From Variovorax sp. 54 (lineage in GTDB: Bacteria; Pseudomonadota; Gammaproteobacteria; Burkholderiales; Burkholderiaceae_C), in the NCBI RefSeq assembly GCF_002754375.1, contig NZ_PEFF01000001.1:4109501-4173500 (forward strand): a stretch of 64,000 bases of DNA, written 5' to 3'. The translations under genes and the position numbers were made by a program. Below the pieces are notes generated by a model. That model did no database searches and was not told where the DNA came from. It saw nothing but the letters and a program-made list of their open reading frames with translations. This document shows, one piece after another, positions 7,752-16,405 of this stretch (its first letter is position 1; each line of letters starts with the position of its first letter).

Positions 7752-8597
7752 CTAAGCCGCCTTCGGCTCCGGCAACACCGCCGTCAACGCAAAGTCCACC
7801 AGCATCAACCACGTCTCTTCAAGCCCGGTGATGTTGTGGTGGTCCGAATTCGACACGGTCTGCACGCTCACGGGCGTGGGCCAGGCGGCGATGAGTTTTT
7901 CGGAGCGTTCGTGCGGCACGACGTCGTCCTTCGCGGCGAGCAGCACCTGGGTCTTGGCGGCGACTTCCTTGCTGTGCTCGATGGAGTTGAAGCGGTGCCG
8001 CAGCAACAGCGACAGCGGCACGAGCGGAAAGCGCTTCTTGGCGACTTCGAGCAGCGAGTCGTACGGGGTCACGAGCTGCAGGCTTTCGAAGGGCTGCTGC
8101 GCCACGAGCTGGATGGCCACGCCGGTGCCGAGGCTGCGGCCGACCACGTGCAGGCGCGCATGCGGAAAGGCGCGGCGCAGGTGGTTGGCGAACTGGGCGG
8201 CGTCGGCGACGGAGGCGATTTCGGAAGGCGCGCCCTCCGAGTCGGCCACGCCCCGGTAGTTGAGGGCGGCAAAGCCGAAGCCCTCGGGCAGCCAGTGCAG
8301 CATCTGCGCGGTGGCGCGCACGTCTTCGCCGCGGCCGGCGAAGTAGATGAACAAATCCTGCAGCGCGTCTTCACCGTGGGGGTGGTACACGTAGCCGCGC
8401 ACCATGCCGCCCGGCACGGGGTGTGAGTAGGTCGAGAAGTCGTCCGACAGATGCACGACGGGCAGCTTGCGGGCGTTGAACAGGATGTGGCCCTGTCGCG
8501 TGGCGAGCAGGGTCCAGTAGGCGGCCAGGCTGCCGATGACGGCGGCCGAGGCCGACAGGGCAATGCGTGCAATCTTGGCTTGGGTCTTCGGCTGCAA
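7752..8597 (-). CDS. Membrane-anchored alpha/beta hydrolase
   Basis: About 281 residues. An N-terminal hydrophobic helix (IALSASAAVIGSLAAYWTLL) would anchor the protein, and the hydrolase domain follows. Visible elements are FIYFAGRGED (oxyanion-side strand), the nucleophile elbow GRSLGTG, the acidic-residue region AAKDDVVPH and a C-terminal SDHHNITG providing the histidine. TTG 8597 was preferred because GGGAG lies 6 bases upstream on the minus strand; an in-frame start at 8681 would add 28 residues of atypical sequence. It is divergent from the HCCA-isomerase-like gene with 164 bases between. Substrate unknown; relatives are often annotated as serine aminopeptidase or DUF-type hydrolases. 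Confidence 0.75.
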   Translation of the reverse strand: MQPKTQAKIARIALSASAAVIGSLAAYWTLLATRQGHILFNARKLPVVHLSDDFSTYSHPVPGGMVRGYVYHPHGEDALQDLFIYFAGRGEDVRATAQMLHWLPEGFGFAALNYRGVADSEGAPSEIASVADAAQFANHLRRAFPHARLHVVGRSLGTGVAIQLVAQQPFESLQLVTPYDSLLEVAKKRFPLVPLSLLLRHRFNSIEHSKEVAAKTQVLLAAKDDVVPHERSEKLIAAWPTPVSVQTVSNSDHHNITGLEETWLMLVDFALTAVLPEPKAA

Positions 8598-8761
8598 ATC
8601 TGGGCTCCCGGAAAAATGGCTGCGTGGCACTGCAAGGGCAGGGCCCAGCGGGTGCACAACGCGCAAGGGGCGTAGTTTCACCGCGTTCGCAAGGCGCCGC
8701 GTTGCGAGGTGTATGGCGGTACCGTGCGGCGCGCTGGCCGGGGGCTGAAGATAATCCGGAC

Positions 8762-9391
8762 ATGATCGCTCTCGACTGCTACTACAGCCTCTCCTCGCCC
8801 TGGGCCTACCTCGGCGGCCCGCAACTGCAAGACATCGTGCGCCGCCACCACGTGCAGCTCACGCTCAAGCCCTACGACTTCCAGGCGGTGGTGCCGCAGA
8901 CCGGCGGCATTCCGCTGAAGACGCGCCCGGAGCCGCGCCGCACGTACCACGCGCTGGAGCTGTCGCGCTGGCGCGATTACCTCGGCCTGCCGATGAACCT
9001 GGAGCCCGCGCACTACCCGAAGGGCGCGCCGACCGATCCGAACTGGAACAAGTACCCCGGCTGGATGGTGATTGCCGCCCAGCTGCAGGGCCTCGACGCG
9101 CAGCCGCTGTCGCACGCCTTGCTGCGCGCGCTGTGGGCCGAGGAGCGCGACACGGCGCAGGCCGACGTGCGCATCGCCATCGCCGACGAAACCGGTTATG
9201 ACGGCGCGGCGCTGCAGGCGCTGGAGCAGTCGGCCGAGGTGCTGGCCGTGTACCGCGCGAACAGCGCCGACGCGGTGGAGGCGGGCGTGTTCGGCGCGCC
9301 CACGTTCATCCTGAACGGCGAGCGCTTCTGGGGGCAAGACCGCCTGGCGTTCCTCGACCGGGCGCTGGACAAGCTGCGCGCCGGCGGCTGA
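8762..9391 (+). CDS. 2-hydroxychromene-2-carboxylate isomerase-like DsbA-family protein
   Basis: 209 residues with the kappa-class GST/DsbA thioredoxin-like fold. The N-terminus has YYSLSSPWAYLGGPQL, where the serine of SPW takes the place of the DsbA active-site cysteine, and the C-terminal part has GVFGAPTFILNGERFWGQDR, the cis-proline region and conserved tail of this family. Known members isomerise 2-hydroxychromene-2-carboxylate using glutathione in naphthalene breakdown, but most genomic copies lie outside such pathways, and no naphthalene genes are seen here. ATG 8762 fits the conserved N-terminus; the longer frame from 8567 runs antisense to the hydrolase start region. Function beyond the fold is uncertain. 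Confidence 0.8.
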   Translation: MIALDCYYSLSSPWAYLGGPQLQDIVRRHHVQLTLKPYDFQAVVPQTGGIPLKTRPEPRRTYHALELSRWRDYLGLPMNLEPAHYPKGAPTDPNWNKYPGWMVIAAQLQGLDAQPLSHALLRALWAEERDTAQADVRIAIADETGYDGAALQALEQSAEVLAVYRANSADAVEAGVFGAPTFILNGERFWGQDRLAFLDRALDKLRAGG

Positions 9392-9425
9392 GCGACAACC
9401 TCTTCGTTTTTCTTTCTCTTCTTCT

Positions 9426-10337
9426 TCAGGCGAACGAGCGCGGCAGCAGCGCGGGAATGAGCGAGCGGTTCAGCCGCTCGCGCCACCAGCGCAGCGCCTG
9501 GCCTTGTGCGCCGGTCTTCCACGCGAGCCAGAAGGCTTCGGGCGTGCGCGGCTCTTCGGTCGGCAGTTCGACCAGCGTGCCGCGCGACAGCTCGCCGGCG
9601 ATGCAGGCGCGCGGCAGAAAGCCGTGGCCCAGTCCGGCGACCTGGCAGGCGACCTTGGCGGCCATTGACGGCACGGTAATGCGCGGCTGCCCGGCCATGA
9701 GGCCGACGGTGCGGTCCGACAGGATGCGCGCGGTGTCGCCGACGACGATGGCGTTGCAGTCGATCAGGTCGCCGCGCTGCACGGGGCGCGTCAGCCGCGT
9801 GAGCGGGTGGGTGGGCGCGACGCAGAAGGCGAAGTCGAGGCTGCCCACGGCCGCGGTCTGGTAGCCGCCGCCGGCCGGGCCTTCGCCTGCGGCCACGACG
9901 ATGTCGGCGCGGCCCTCGCGCAACGCCTCCCAGCTGCCAGTGAGCGCCTCGCAGCCGATGCGCAGCCGCGTGCCGCAGCGCAGGTCTTCAAAAGCACGGA
10001 TGTCGCTCATGAAGGCCTCGGTGGGAATGAGCGAGTCGTGCACCAGCCGCAGCTCCGACTCGTAGCCGGTGGCAATCTGACGCATGCGCGATTCGAGGTC
10101 GCTCGCGGCGCCGAGCAGCCAGCGGCCTTCCTTGAGCATTTCTTCGCCGGCCCCGGTGAGGGTCACGCGCGGACCGTTGCGCTCGAACAGCAGCATGCCG
10201 AGCTGCTCTTCGAGCTTGCCGACGGCGTAAGAGATGGTGGAGGGCACCTTGTTCAGCCGCGTCGCGGCGGCGGCAAAGGAGCCGTGGCGCGCGATGGCGT
10301 CGACGACCTCGATGGCTTCCAGGGTGAGCTTGAGCAC
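9426..10337 (-). CDS. LysR-family transcriptional regulator
   Basis: 303 residues from GTG 10337, preceded by GAGGA on the minus strand. The N-terminal winged helix-turn-helix is clear: AIARHGSFAAAATRLNKVP (about 14-32) then STISYAVGKLEEQLG, with LFERNGPRVTLTGAG closing the domain. The rest is a periplasmic-binding-like effector domain. It is divergent from the isochorismatase-like gene, with a perfect palindrome containing T-N11-A between them, so it probably controls that cluster and itself. The inducer is unknown. A longer frame upstream runs antisense through the isochorismatase gene and was rejected. Confidence 0.9.
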   Translation of the reverse strand: MLKLTLEAIEVVDAIARHGSFAAAATRLNKVPSTISYAVGKLEEQLGMLLFERNGPRVTLTGAGEEMLKEGRWLLGAASDLESRMRQIATGYESELRLVHDSLIPTEAFMSDIRAFEDLRCGTRLRIGCEALTGSWEALREGRADIVVAAGEGPAGGGYQTAAVGSLDFAFCVAPTHPLTRLTRPVQRGDLIDCNAIVVGDTARILSDRTVGLMAGQPRITVPSMAAKVACQVAGLGHGFLPRACIAGELSRGTLVELPTEEPRTPEAFWLAWKTGAQGQALRWWRERLNRSLIPALLPRSFA

Positions 10338-10360
10338 GGGGCGTTCCTCGCAAAAAAGGA

Positions 10361-10381
10361 ATGATCGAAAACTTCGATCAT
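10361..10381. promoter_or_regulatory. LysR-type operator palindrome
   Basis: ATGATCGAA-AAC-TTCGATCAT is a perfect 9-bp dyad with a 3-base centre. It contains the LysR recognition rule T-N11-A inside ATCGAA...TTCGAT (T10365 to A10377). It lies 24-44 bases upstream of the LysR start and about 135 bases before the divergent isochorismatase start, as expected for an autoregulated divergent LysR pair. Binding by this particular regulator is inference. Confidence 0.65.
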
Positions 10382-10515
10382 TGATGGTGAAAAGTTTCGT
10401 CGATGAGGCCCTGCGTGCACCGGATGATTCAGCCCACGCCAAGGAAATTCCCTCCGAAAGCGATTGTGAACCGAATCGAATATCTAAGTACTCAACCCTG
10501 TCAAAGGAGCCTCTC

Positions 10516-11169
10516 ATGACCGTCAAAGCCACCCCCACCGCCGGCGCCACGCTGCTCACCCCCACCGACCACACGCTGGTGATGATCGACTTCCAGTCGC
10601 AGATGGCCTTTGCCACGCACTCGATCGACGCCGTCAACCTGCGCAACAACGCCGCGCTGGTGGCGCAGGCGGCGGCGGGCTTCAAGGTGTCGACCATCCT
10701 GACGACGGTGGCCGAAAAGAGTTTTTCGGGCCCGATGTTCAGCGAGATCACCGACGCCTTCCCCGGCCAGAAGATGCTCGACCGCACCTCGATGAACACC
10801 TGGGAAGACGCCGCCGTGATCGACCGCGTGAACGAAATCGGCAAGCCGCGCATCGTGCTGGCGGGCCTGTGGACCAGCGTGTGCATCGTCGGCCCGGCGC
10901 TGTCGGCACTCGACCAGGGCTTCGAGGTGTACGTGATTGCCGACGCCAGCGGCGACGTGTCCACCGAGGCGCATAACCGCGCAATGGAGCGCATGGTGCA
11001 GGCCGGCGCGCGGCCGATGACCTCGCTGCAGTACCTGCTGGAGCTGCAGCGCGACTGGGCGCGTGGCGACACGTACGAGCTGACGACCGGCATTGCGAAG
11101 AAGGTGGGCGGCGCCTACGGTCTGGGCGTGACCTACGCCAAGACCATGTTCGGCGCGCACGAAGGCTGA
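10516..11169 (+). CDS. Isochorismatase-family cysteine hydrolase (YcaC-like)
   Basis: 217 residues. TLVMIDFQSQMAF (about 23-35) holds the catalytic aspartate on the first strand, and LAGLWTSVCIVGPAL carries the catalytic cysteine; the lysine of the triad is expected in the region before MLDRTSMNTWED. The family cleaves C-N or ether bonds in small molecules and includes nicotinamidases, ureidoacrylate hydrolases and YcaC-type proteins of unknown substrate; this one looks YcaC-like. ATG 10516 follows AAAGGAG. It opens a co-directional cluster ending at 16320 and is divergent from a LysR regulator that probably controls it. Confidence 0.85.
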   Translation: MTVKATPTAGATLLTPTDHTLVMIDFQSQMAFATHSIDAVNLRNNAALVAQAAAGFKVSTILTTVAEKSFSGPMFSEITDAFPGQKMLDRTSMNTWEDAAVIDRVNEIGKPRIVLAGLWTSVCIVGPALSALDQGFEVYVIADASGDVSTEAHNRAMERMVQAGARPMTSLQYLLELQRDWARGDTYELTTGIAKKVGGAYGLGVTYAKTMFGAHEG

Positions 11170-11199
11170 GCGCCAGAGCACCCGGAAGGCCGACCGACC

Positions 11200-11490
11200 A
11201 TGAAGACCTATGTCGTTTCCCTCGCGCTCGGCCTGCTGGTCGGCGTGATCTACGCGCTCTTCCAGGTGCGCTCGCCGGCGCCGCCGGTGATCGCCCTGGT
11301 GGGCCTCTTGGGCATCCTGCTGGGCGAGCAGATTCCGCCGCTGGTGCGGCAGGTGTTCGACCGGCCGGCCGCCACCTCGTGGCTGCAGCACCAGGTCAAG
11401 CCGCATGTGTTCGGCGAACTGCCCACCTGCGTGAAGCCCGAGGCGGTGAAGACCGCCGCCGCCCGCCCGTCCGAGCGGAGCGACGCATGA
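11200..11490 (+). CDS. XapX domain membrane protein
   Basis: 96 residues. Two hydrophobic helices, YVVSLALGLLVGVIYALF (about 4-21) and PPVIALVGLLGILLGEQ (about 28-44), joined by a short loop with SPAPP, match the XapX domain. The function of XapX is unknown; the name comes from a xanthosine-utilisation locus. A longer C-terminal tail (about 50-96) with one cysteine is unlike minimal XapX proteins of about 60 residues. Its TGA overlaps the ATG of the next gene as ATGA, so the two are translationally coupled. Confidence 0.8.
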   Translation: MKTYVVSLALGLLVGVIYALFQVRSPAPPVIALVGLLGILLGEQIPPLVRQVFDRPAATSWLQHQVKPHVFGELPTCVKPEAVKTAAARPSERSDA

Positions 11491-13469
11491 GCTCGCAAGA
11501 CCCGCAACGCCGTCACTTTCTTGGCGCCCTTGGCGCCCTCGCAGCCACCTCCCTCGCACCCGCATCGACCATGGCCCACACCGAAAACTCCACCCCCGAC
11601 CTCATCCTGCGCAACGGTCGCTTCACCACGCTGGACCGTGCCAACCCCACGGCCGACGCGGTGGCGATCAAGGACGGCCGCTTCACCCGCGTGGGCCGCG
11701 CCGAAGACGTGCTGCCGCTGGCCGGCAGCCGCACCCGCGTGATCGACCTGCAGGGCAAACGCGTGCTGCCGGGCCTCATCGACAACCACCTGCACATCAT
11801 TCGCGGCGGGCTCAACTACAACATGGAGCTGCGCTGGGACGGCGTGAAGAGCCTGGCCGACGCGATGGGCATGCTCCGGCGCCAGGTGGCGATCACGCCT
11901 GCGCCGCAGTGGGTGCGCGTGGTGGGCGGCTTCACCGAGCATCAGTTCGTCGAGAAGCGCCTGCCGACCCTGGCCGAGCTGAACGCGGTGGCGCCCGACA
12001 CGCCGGTGTTCATCCTGCACCTGTACGACCGCGCGCTGCTCAACGGCGCTGCGCTGCGCGCCGTGGGCTACACCAAGGACACGCCCGCGCCGCCCGGCGG
12101 CGAGATCGTGCGCGACAGCGCCGGCAACCCCACCGGCCTGCTGCTGGCCAAGCCGAATGCGGCCATCCTCTACGCCACGCTGGCCAAGGGGCCGAAGCTG
12201 CCGTTCGACTACCAGCTCAATTCCACGCGCCACTTCATGCGCGAGCTCAACCGCCTGGGCGTGACCGGCGCCATCGATGCGGGCGGCGGCAACCAGAACT
12301 TCCCCGACGACTACGAAGTGATCCGCAAGCTGCACGACGACGGGCAGCTCACGATCCGCCTGGCCTACAACCTCTTCACGCAGAAGCCCAAGGCCGAGAA
12401 GGACGACTTCCTGAACTGGACGGCCAACTCGACCTACAAGCAGGGCGACGACTACTTCCGCCACAACGGCGCGGGCGAGATGCTGGTGTTCTCGGCGGCC
12501 GACTTCGAAGACTTTCGCCAGCCGCGCCCCGAGATGGCGCCCGAGATGGAAGGCGACCTTGAAGGCGTGGTGCGCATCCTGGCGCAAAACCGCTGGCCGT
12601 GGCGCATGCATGCGACCTACGACGAAACCATCAGCCGGTCGCTCGACGTGTTCGAGAAGGTCAACAAGGACACGCCGCTCGCGGGCCTGAACTGGTTCTT
12701 CGACCATGCCGAGACGATTTCCGAGAAGTCGATGGACCGCATCGCCGCGCTGGGCGGCGGCGTGGCGGTGCAGCACCGCATGGCCTACCAGGGCGAGTAT
12801 TTCGTCGAGCGCTACGGCCCCGGCGCGGCCGAGGCCACGCCGCCGGTCAAGCGCATGCTCGAGCGCGGCCTGAAGGTCTCGGCCGGCACCGACGCGACGC
12901 GCGTGGCCTCGTACAACCCGTGGGTGTCGCTGTCGTGGCTGGTCACGGGCAAGACGGTGGGCGGCATGCAGCTGTACCCGCAGCGCAATTGCCTGGACCG
13001 CGAAGGCGCGCTGCGCATGTGGACCGAGAACGTCGCCTGGTTCTCGAACGAAGAGGGCAAGAAGGGCCGCATCGAGGCCGGTCAGCTCGCCGACCTGGTG
13101 GTGCCCGACCGCGATTTCTTCGCCTGCGCCGAATCGGAAATCGCCGACACGACCGCGCTGCTCACGATGGTGGGTGGCAAGGTGGTCTACGGCGCCGGCC
13201 CGTTCGCCCCGCACGACGAAGGCAGCGTGCCGCCCGCCATGCCCGACTGGTCGCCCGCGCGCACTTTCGGCGGCTATGCCGGCTGGGCCGACAAGGCCGA
13301 AGGCGCACCGTTGCAGAAGGTGATGCGCAACGCTGCGATGTCGTGCGCCTGCGCCAACGACTGCAACGTGCACGGCCACCAGCACGCGACGGCATGGAGC
13401 AGCAAGCTGCCCATCGCCGACCTGAAGAGCTTCTGGGGCGCGCTCGGTTGCGCCTGCTGGGCGGTGTGA
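11487..13469 (+). CDS. Tat-exported amidohydrolase family 3 protein (YtcJ-like)
   Basis: 660 residues. The N-terminus SSQDPQRRHFLGALGALAA is a twin-arginine signal, so the protein is probably folded with its metal in the cytoplasm and exported. PDLILRNGRFTTLD is the usual small beta domain opening, and GLIDNHLHI carries the HxH metal ligands of the amidohydrolase barrel. The C-terminal MSCACANDCNVHGHQH, with three Cys and three His, could bind a further metal; the protein ends in GALGCACWAV. Related proteins hydrolyse imides, amidines or formamides, and the substrate here is unknown. ATG 11487 overlaps the XapX stop, and its own stop overlaps the DoxX start (TGATG). Confidence 0.85.
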   Translation: MSSQDPQRRHFLGALGALAATSLAPASTMAHTENSTPDLILRNGRFTTLDRANPTADAVAIKDGRFTRVGRAEDVLPLAGSRTRVIDLQGKRVLPGLIDNHLHIIRGGLNYNMELRWDGVKSLADAMGMLRRQVAITPAPQWVRVVGGFTEHQFVEKRLPTLAELNAVAPDTPVFILHLYDRALLNGAALRAVGYTKDTPAPPGGEIVRDSAGNPTGLLLAKPNAAILYATLAKGPKLPFDYQLNSTRHFMRELNRLGVTGAIDAGGGNQNFPDDYEVIRKLHDDGQLTIRLAYNLFTQKPKAEKDDFLNWTANSTYKQGDDYFRHNGAGEMLVFSAADFEDFRQPRPEMAPEMEGDLEGVVRILAQNRWPWRMHATYDETISRSLDVFEKVNKDTPLAGLNWFFDHAETISEKSMDRIAALGGGVAVQHRMAYQGEYFVERYGPGAAEATPPVKRMLERGLKVSAGTDATRVASYNPWVSLSWLVTGKTVGGMQLYPQRNCLDREGALRMWTENVAWFSNEEGKKGRIEAGQLADLVVPDRDFFACAESEIADTTALLTMVGGKVVYGAGPFAPHDEGSVPPAMPDWSPARTFGGYAGWADKAEGAPLQKVMRNAAMSCACANDCNVHGHQHATAWSSKLPIADLKSFWGALGCACWAV

Positions 13470-13876
13470 TGAAGACGATGCACTGGACCCTTTCGCCCGC
13501 CGTGCGCTGGATCGCCTTGCTGCTGCTGTGCGCGGCCTACCTGCAGGGCGGCCTGAACAAGGCGATGGACTTCGATGCCGCCATCGGCGAGATGAACCAC
13601 TTCGGCCTGTCGCCGGCCGGCCCGCTGGCCGTGGCGGTGATCGTGCTGGAGCTGGGCGCCGCGGCGCTCATCCTCATCGGCTTCTGGCGCTGGCTCGGTG
13701 CGCTCGCACTGGGCGGCTTCACGCTGATGGCGACCTTTGTCGCGCTGCGTTTCTGGGAAATGCCGATGGGGCAAGAACGCTTCATGGCCGCGAACTCTTT
13801 CTTCGAACACCTGGGCCTGGTCGGCGGCTTTGTGCTCGTCGCCTGGCTCGACCTCAAGGAGCGCCAGGATGACTGA
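13469..13876 (+). CDS. DoxX-family membrane protein
   Basis: 135 residues with four predicted membrane helices: AVRWIALLLLCAAYLQGGL (about 11-29), a helix after LSPAGPLAVAVIVLELGAA, a third at GALALGGFTLMATFVAL and a fourth near [22 protein letters not shown] after helix 1 and the FLE/FFEHLGLVGG region before helix 4 fit DoxX/DUF-type quinol-associated membrane proteins. The biochemical role of most bacterial DoxX proteins is undefined; some accompany thiosulfate or oxidative-stress systems. The start overlaps the amidohydrolase stop by one base and its end overlaps the MFS start by 8 bases, so it belongs to this operon. Confidence 0.8.
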   Translation: MKTMHWTLSPAVRWIALLLLCAAYLQGGLNKAMDFDAAIGEMNHFGLSPAGPLAVAVIVLELGAAALILIGFWRWLGALALGGFTLMATFVALRFWEMPMGQERFMAANSFFEHLGLVGGFVLVAWLDLKERQDD

Positions 13877-15449
13877 GCCTCAAAAGTCTGCCGGCGCTTT
13901 TGCGCCGCTGCGCCAGCCGGTCTTCGCGGTGCTGTGGGCCGCCACGGTGCTGGGCAACATCGGCAGCTTCATGCGCGACGTGGCCAGCTCGTGGCTGGTG
14001 ACCGACCTGTCGGCCAGCCCGACGGCGGTGGCGCTGATCCAGACGGCGGCGACGCTGCCGATCTTCCTGCTCGCGATTCCGGCGGGCGTGCTCTCGGACA
14101 TCCTCGACCGGCGGCGCTTTTTGATCTTCGTGCAGGTGCTGCTGGCTGCCGTGAGCGGCACGCTGCTGGTGCTGTCGCACACGGGGGCGCTCACGGTCGA
14201 GTACCTGGTGGCGCTGACCTTCGTGGGCGGCATCGGCGCAGCACTCATGGGGCCGACCTGGCAGTCGATCGTGCCGGAGTTGGTGCCACGCAGCGAGTTG
14301 AAGGGCGCGGTGGCGCTCAACTCGCTGGGCATCAACATCGCGCGCTCCATCGGGCCGGCGGCAGGCGGGCTGATCCTCGCGAGCTTCGGTGCGGCTGCCA
14401 CCTACGGGCTCGATGTGCTGAGCTATGTGTTCGTGATCGCGGCGCTGTTGTGGTGGAAGCGCCCGGCGGCGGTCGACAGCGGGCTGTCCGAGAACTTCTT
14501 CGGCGCCTTCCGTGCGGGCATCCGCTACACGCGGGCCAGCAAGGAGCTGCACGTGGTGCTGCTGCGCGCGGCGGTGTTCTTCTTGTTTGCCAGCTCGGTG
14601 TGGGCGCTGCTGCCGCTGGTGGCGCGCCAGATGCTCGGCGGCACGGCGAGCTTCTACGGCATCCTGCTCGGCGCCGTGGGCGCGGGCGCCATCGGCGGTG
14701 CGCTGGTGATGCCGCGGCTGCGTGCGCGGCTCGATGCCGACGGCATGCTGCTGCTGGCTTCGCTGCTCACGGCGGCGGTGATGGGTGGACTGGTGTTCGC
14801 GCCGCCGCAATGGCTCGCGGTGCCGATGCTGGGCGTGCTCGGCCTGGGCTGGATCATTGCGCTCACCACGCTCAACGGGGTGGCGCAGTCGATCCTGCCG
14901 AACTGGGTGCGCGGGCGCGGGCTGGCCGTGTACCTCACGGTGTTCAACGGCGCCATGGCCGCGGGCAGCCTGGGCTGGGGCCTGATTGCGCAGCAGATCG
15001 GCGTGCCGGCCACGCTGGTGGCGGGCGCGGTGGGGCTGGTGGTGATGGGGCTGGTGTTCCATCGCGTGCGGCTGCCCGCCGGCGAGGCCGACCTGCAGGC
15101 GTCGAACCACTGGCCCGAACCGCTGCTGGCCGAGCCTGTGGCGCACGACCGCGGGCCCGTGATGATCCAGGTCGAGTACCGCATCCGCAAGGAAGACCGG
15201 CCGGCGTTCCTCGATGCGATGAAGCGGCTGTCGCTCGAGCGCCGCCGCGACGGTGCCTACGCCTGGGGCGTGCACGAACACACGACCGACGCCGAGCGCG
15301 TGATGGAGTGGTTCCTCGTGGAATCGTGGGCCGAGCATTTGCGCCAGCACCACCGCGTGTCGCAGGCCGACGCCGACCTGCAGGCCGAGGCGCTGCGCTT
15401 TCACATCGGCCCGGGCAAGCCCGAGGTGCATCACTTCCTGGCGCTCTGA
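13869..15449 (+). CDS. MFS exporter (EntS-like, MFS_3) fused to a C-terminal ABM-like domain
   Basis: 526 residues. Residues 1 to about 410 are a 12-helix major facilitator of the MFS_3 type ([33 protein letters not shown]), the group containing the enterobactin exporter EntS. The last roughly 105 residues form a separate soluble domain beginning [20 protein letters not shown] and containing [19 protein letters not shown], resembling a dimeric alpha-beta barrel of the antibiotic-biosynthesis-monooxygenase/Dabb type. Such fusions occur in several proteobacteria to my recollection; the cytoplasmic domain may bind or modify the substrate. ATG 13869 overlaps the DoxX stop. Substrate unknown. Confidence 0.8.
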   Translation: MTEPQKSAGAFAPLRQPVFAVLWAATVLGNIGSFMRDVASSWLVTDLSASPTAVALIQTAATLPIFLLAIPAGVLSDILDRRRFLIFVQVLLAAVSGTLLVLSHTGALTVEYLVALTFVGGIGAALMGPTWQSIVPELVPRSELKGAVALNSLGINIARSIGPAAGGLILASFGAAATYGLDVLSYVFVIAALLWWKRPAAVDSGLSENFFGAFRAGIRYTRASKELHVVLLRAAVFFLFASSVWALLPLVARQMLGGTASFYGILLGAVGAGAIGGALVMPRLRARLDADGMLLLASLLTAAVMGGLVFAPPQWLAVPMLGVLGLGWIIALTTLNGVAQSILPNWVRGRGLAVYLTVFNGAMAAGSLGWGLIAQQIGVPATLVAGAVGLVVMGLVFHRVRLPAGEADLQASNHWPEPLLAEPVAHDRGPVMIQVEYRIRKEDRPAFLDAMKRLSLERRRDGAYAWGVHEHTTDAERVMEWFLVESWAEHLRQHHRVSQADADLQAEALRFHIGPGKPEVHHFLAL

Positions 15450-15498
15450 GCGGCGCTTTCTTTCCCGTTCCATGTCTCTTCAACCCAAGGAAAAAACC

Positions 15499-16320
15499 AT
15501 GACAACACTGACCCTTCGCGACGGCACCGAGCTCTATTACAAGGACTGGGGCAGCGGCCAGCCGATTCTTTTCAGCCATGGCTGGCCGCTGAGCGCCGAC
15601 ATGTGGGACGCCCAGATGCTGTTCTTCGCCGAACGCGGCTACCGCGTCATCGCGTTCGACCGCCGCGGTTTCGGCCGGTCGAGCCAGCCCTGGACCGGCT
15701 ACGACTACGACACCTTCGCCGACGACATCGCCGAACTGATCGAGACGCTCGACCTGAAGGACGTGATCCTGGCGGGCTTCTCGATGGGCGGCGGCGACGT
15801 CACGCGCTACATCGCGCGCAAGGGCAGCGCGCGTGTGGCGAAGCTCGCGCTCATCAGCGCGGTGACGCCGCTGTTCATGAAGACGGCCGACCATCCCGTG
15901 GGCCCCGAGGCGTCGCTGTTCGCGGGCATCCGCGCCGGGCTGGCCGCCGACCGGCCGCAGTTCATCGACGACTTCAGCACGCTGTTCTACGGCACCAACC
16001 GCCCGGGCGCGAAGGTGTCGCAGGGCGTGTTCAAGCAGACGCTGCAGATCGCGCTGCAGGCCTCGATCAAGGCCACCATCGACTGCGTGACGGCGTTCTC
16101 CGAGACCGACTTCCGCCCCGACATGGCGAAGATCGACGTGCCCACGCTGGTGATCCACGGCGACGACGACCAGGTCGTGCCCTTCGAGGCCACGGGCAAG
16201 CTGGCGGCCGAAATGATCAAGGGCAGCCAGCTCAAGGTGTATGCCGGCGCGCCGCACGCCACCTGCACCACGCACGCGGCGCAGGTCAACGCCGACCTGC
16301 TGGCGTTCATCCAGGGCTGA
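15499..16320 (+). CDS. Alpha/beta hydrolase, non-heme chloroperoxidase-like
   Basis: 273 residues. [14 protein letters not shown] (about 27-40) and [13 protein letters not shown] are hallmark segments of cofactor-free haloperoxidases/esterases. The nucleophile is Ser95 in GFSMGGGD; the acid is in [10 protein letters not shown] and the histidine in GAPHATC near the C-terminus. In vitro such enzymes brominate or chlorinate through peracid formation, but their natural role is usually ester hydrolysis. ATG 15499 follows an AAGGA sequence; upstream in-frame residues (from 15472) are less typical. It is the last gene of the cluster, 50 bases after the transporter, and is followed by a strong hairpin. 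Confidence 0.85.
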   Translation: MTTLTLRDGTELYYKDWGSGQPILFSHGWPLSADMWDAQMLFFAERGYRVIAFDRRGFGRSSQPWTGYDYDTFADDIAELIETLDLKDVILAGFSMGGGDVTRYIARKGSARVAKLALISAVTPLFMKTADHPVGPEASLFAGIRAGLAADRPQFIDDFSTLFYGTNRPGAKVSQGVFKQTLQIALQASIKATIDCVTAFSETDFRPDMAKIDVPTLVIHGDDDQVVPFEATGKLAAEMIKGSQLKVYAGAPHATCTTHAAQVNADLLAFIQG

Positions 16321-16339
16321 GGCCGCTGAGACTGGGTGT

Positions 16340-16372
16340 GCCGAAAGGGCTGCGCCCTGCGGCCCTTTCGGC
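16340..16372 (+). terminator. Perfect 11-bp hairpin between hydrolase and dapF
   Basis: GCCGAAAGGGC (16340-16350) pairs perfectly with GCCCTTTCGGC (16362-16372) around an 11-base loop. No T run follows, so it may be a weak or Rho-assisted terminator, or an mRNA-stabilising structure. It lies 20 bases after the hydrolase stop and 33 before dapF. Confidence 0.45.
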
Positions 16373-16405
16373 GCGAAGGGCGGCGCCGGTGGCGATAATC
16401 CGGCG

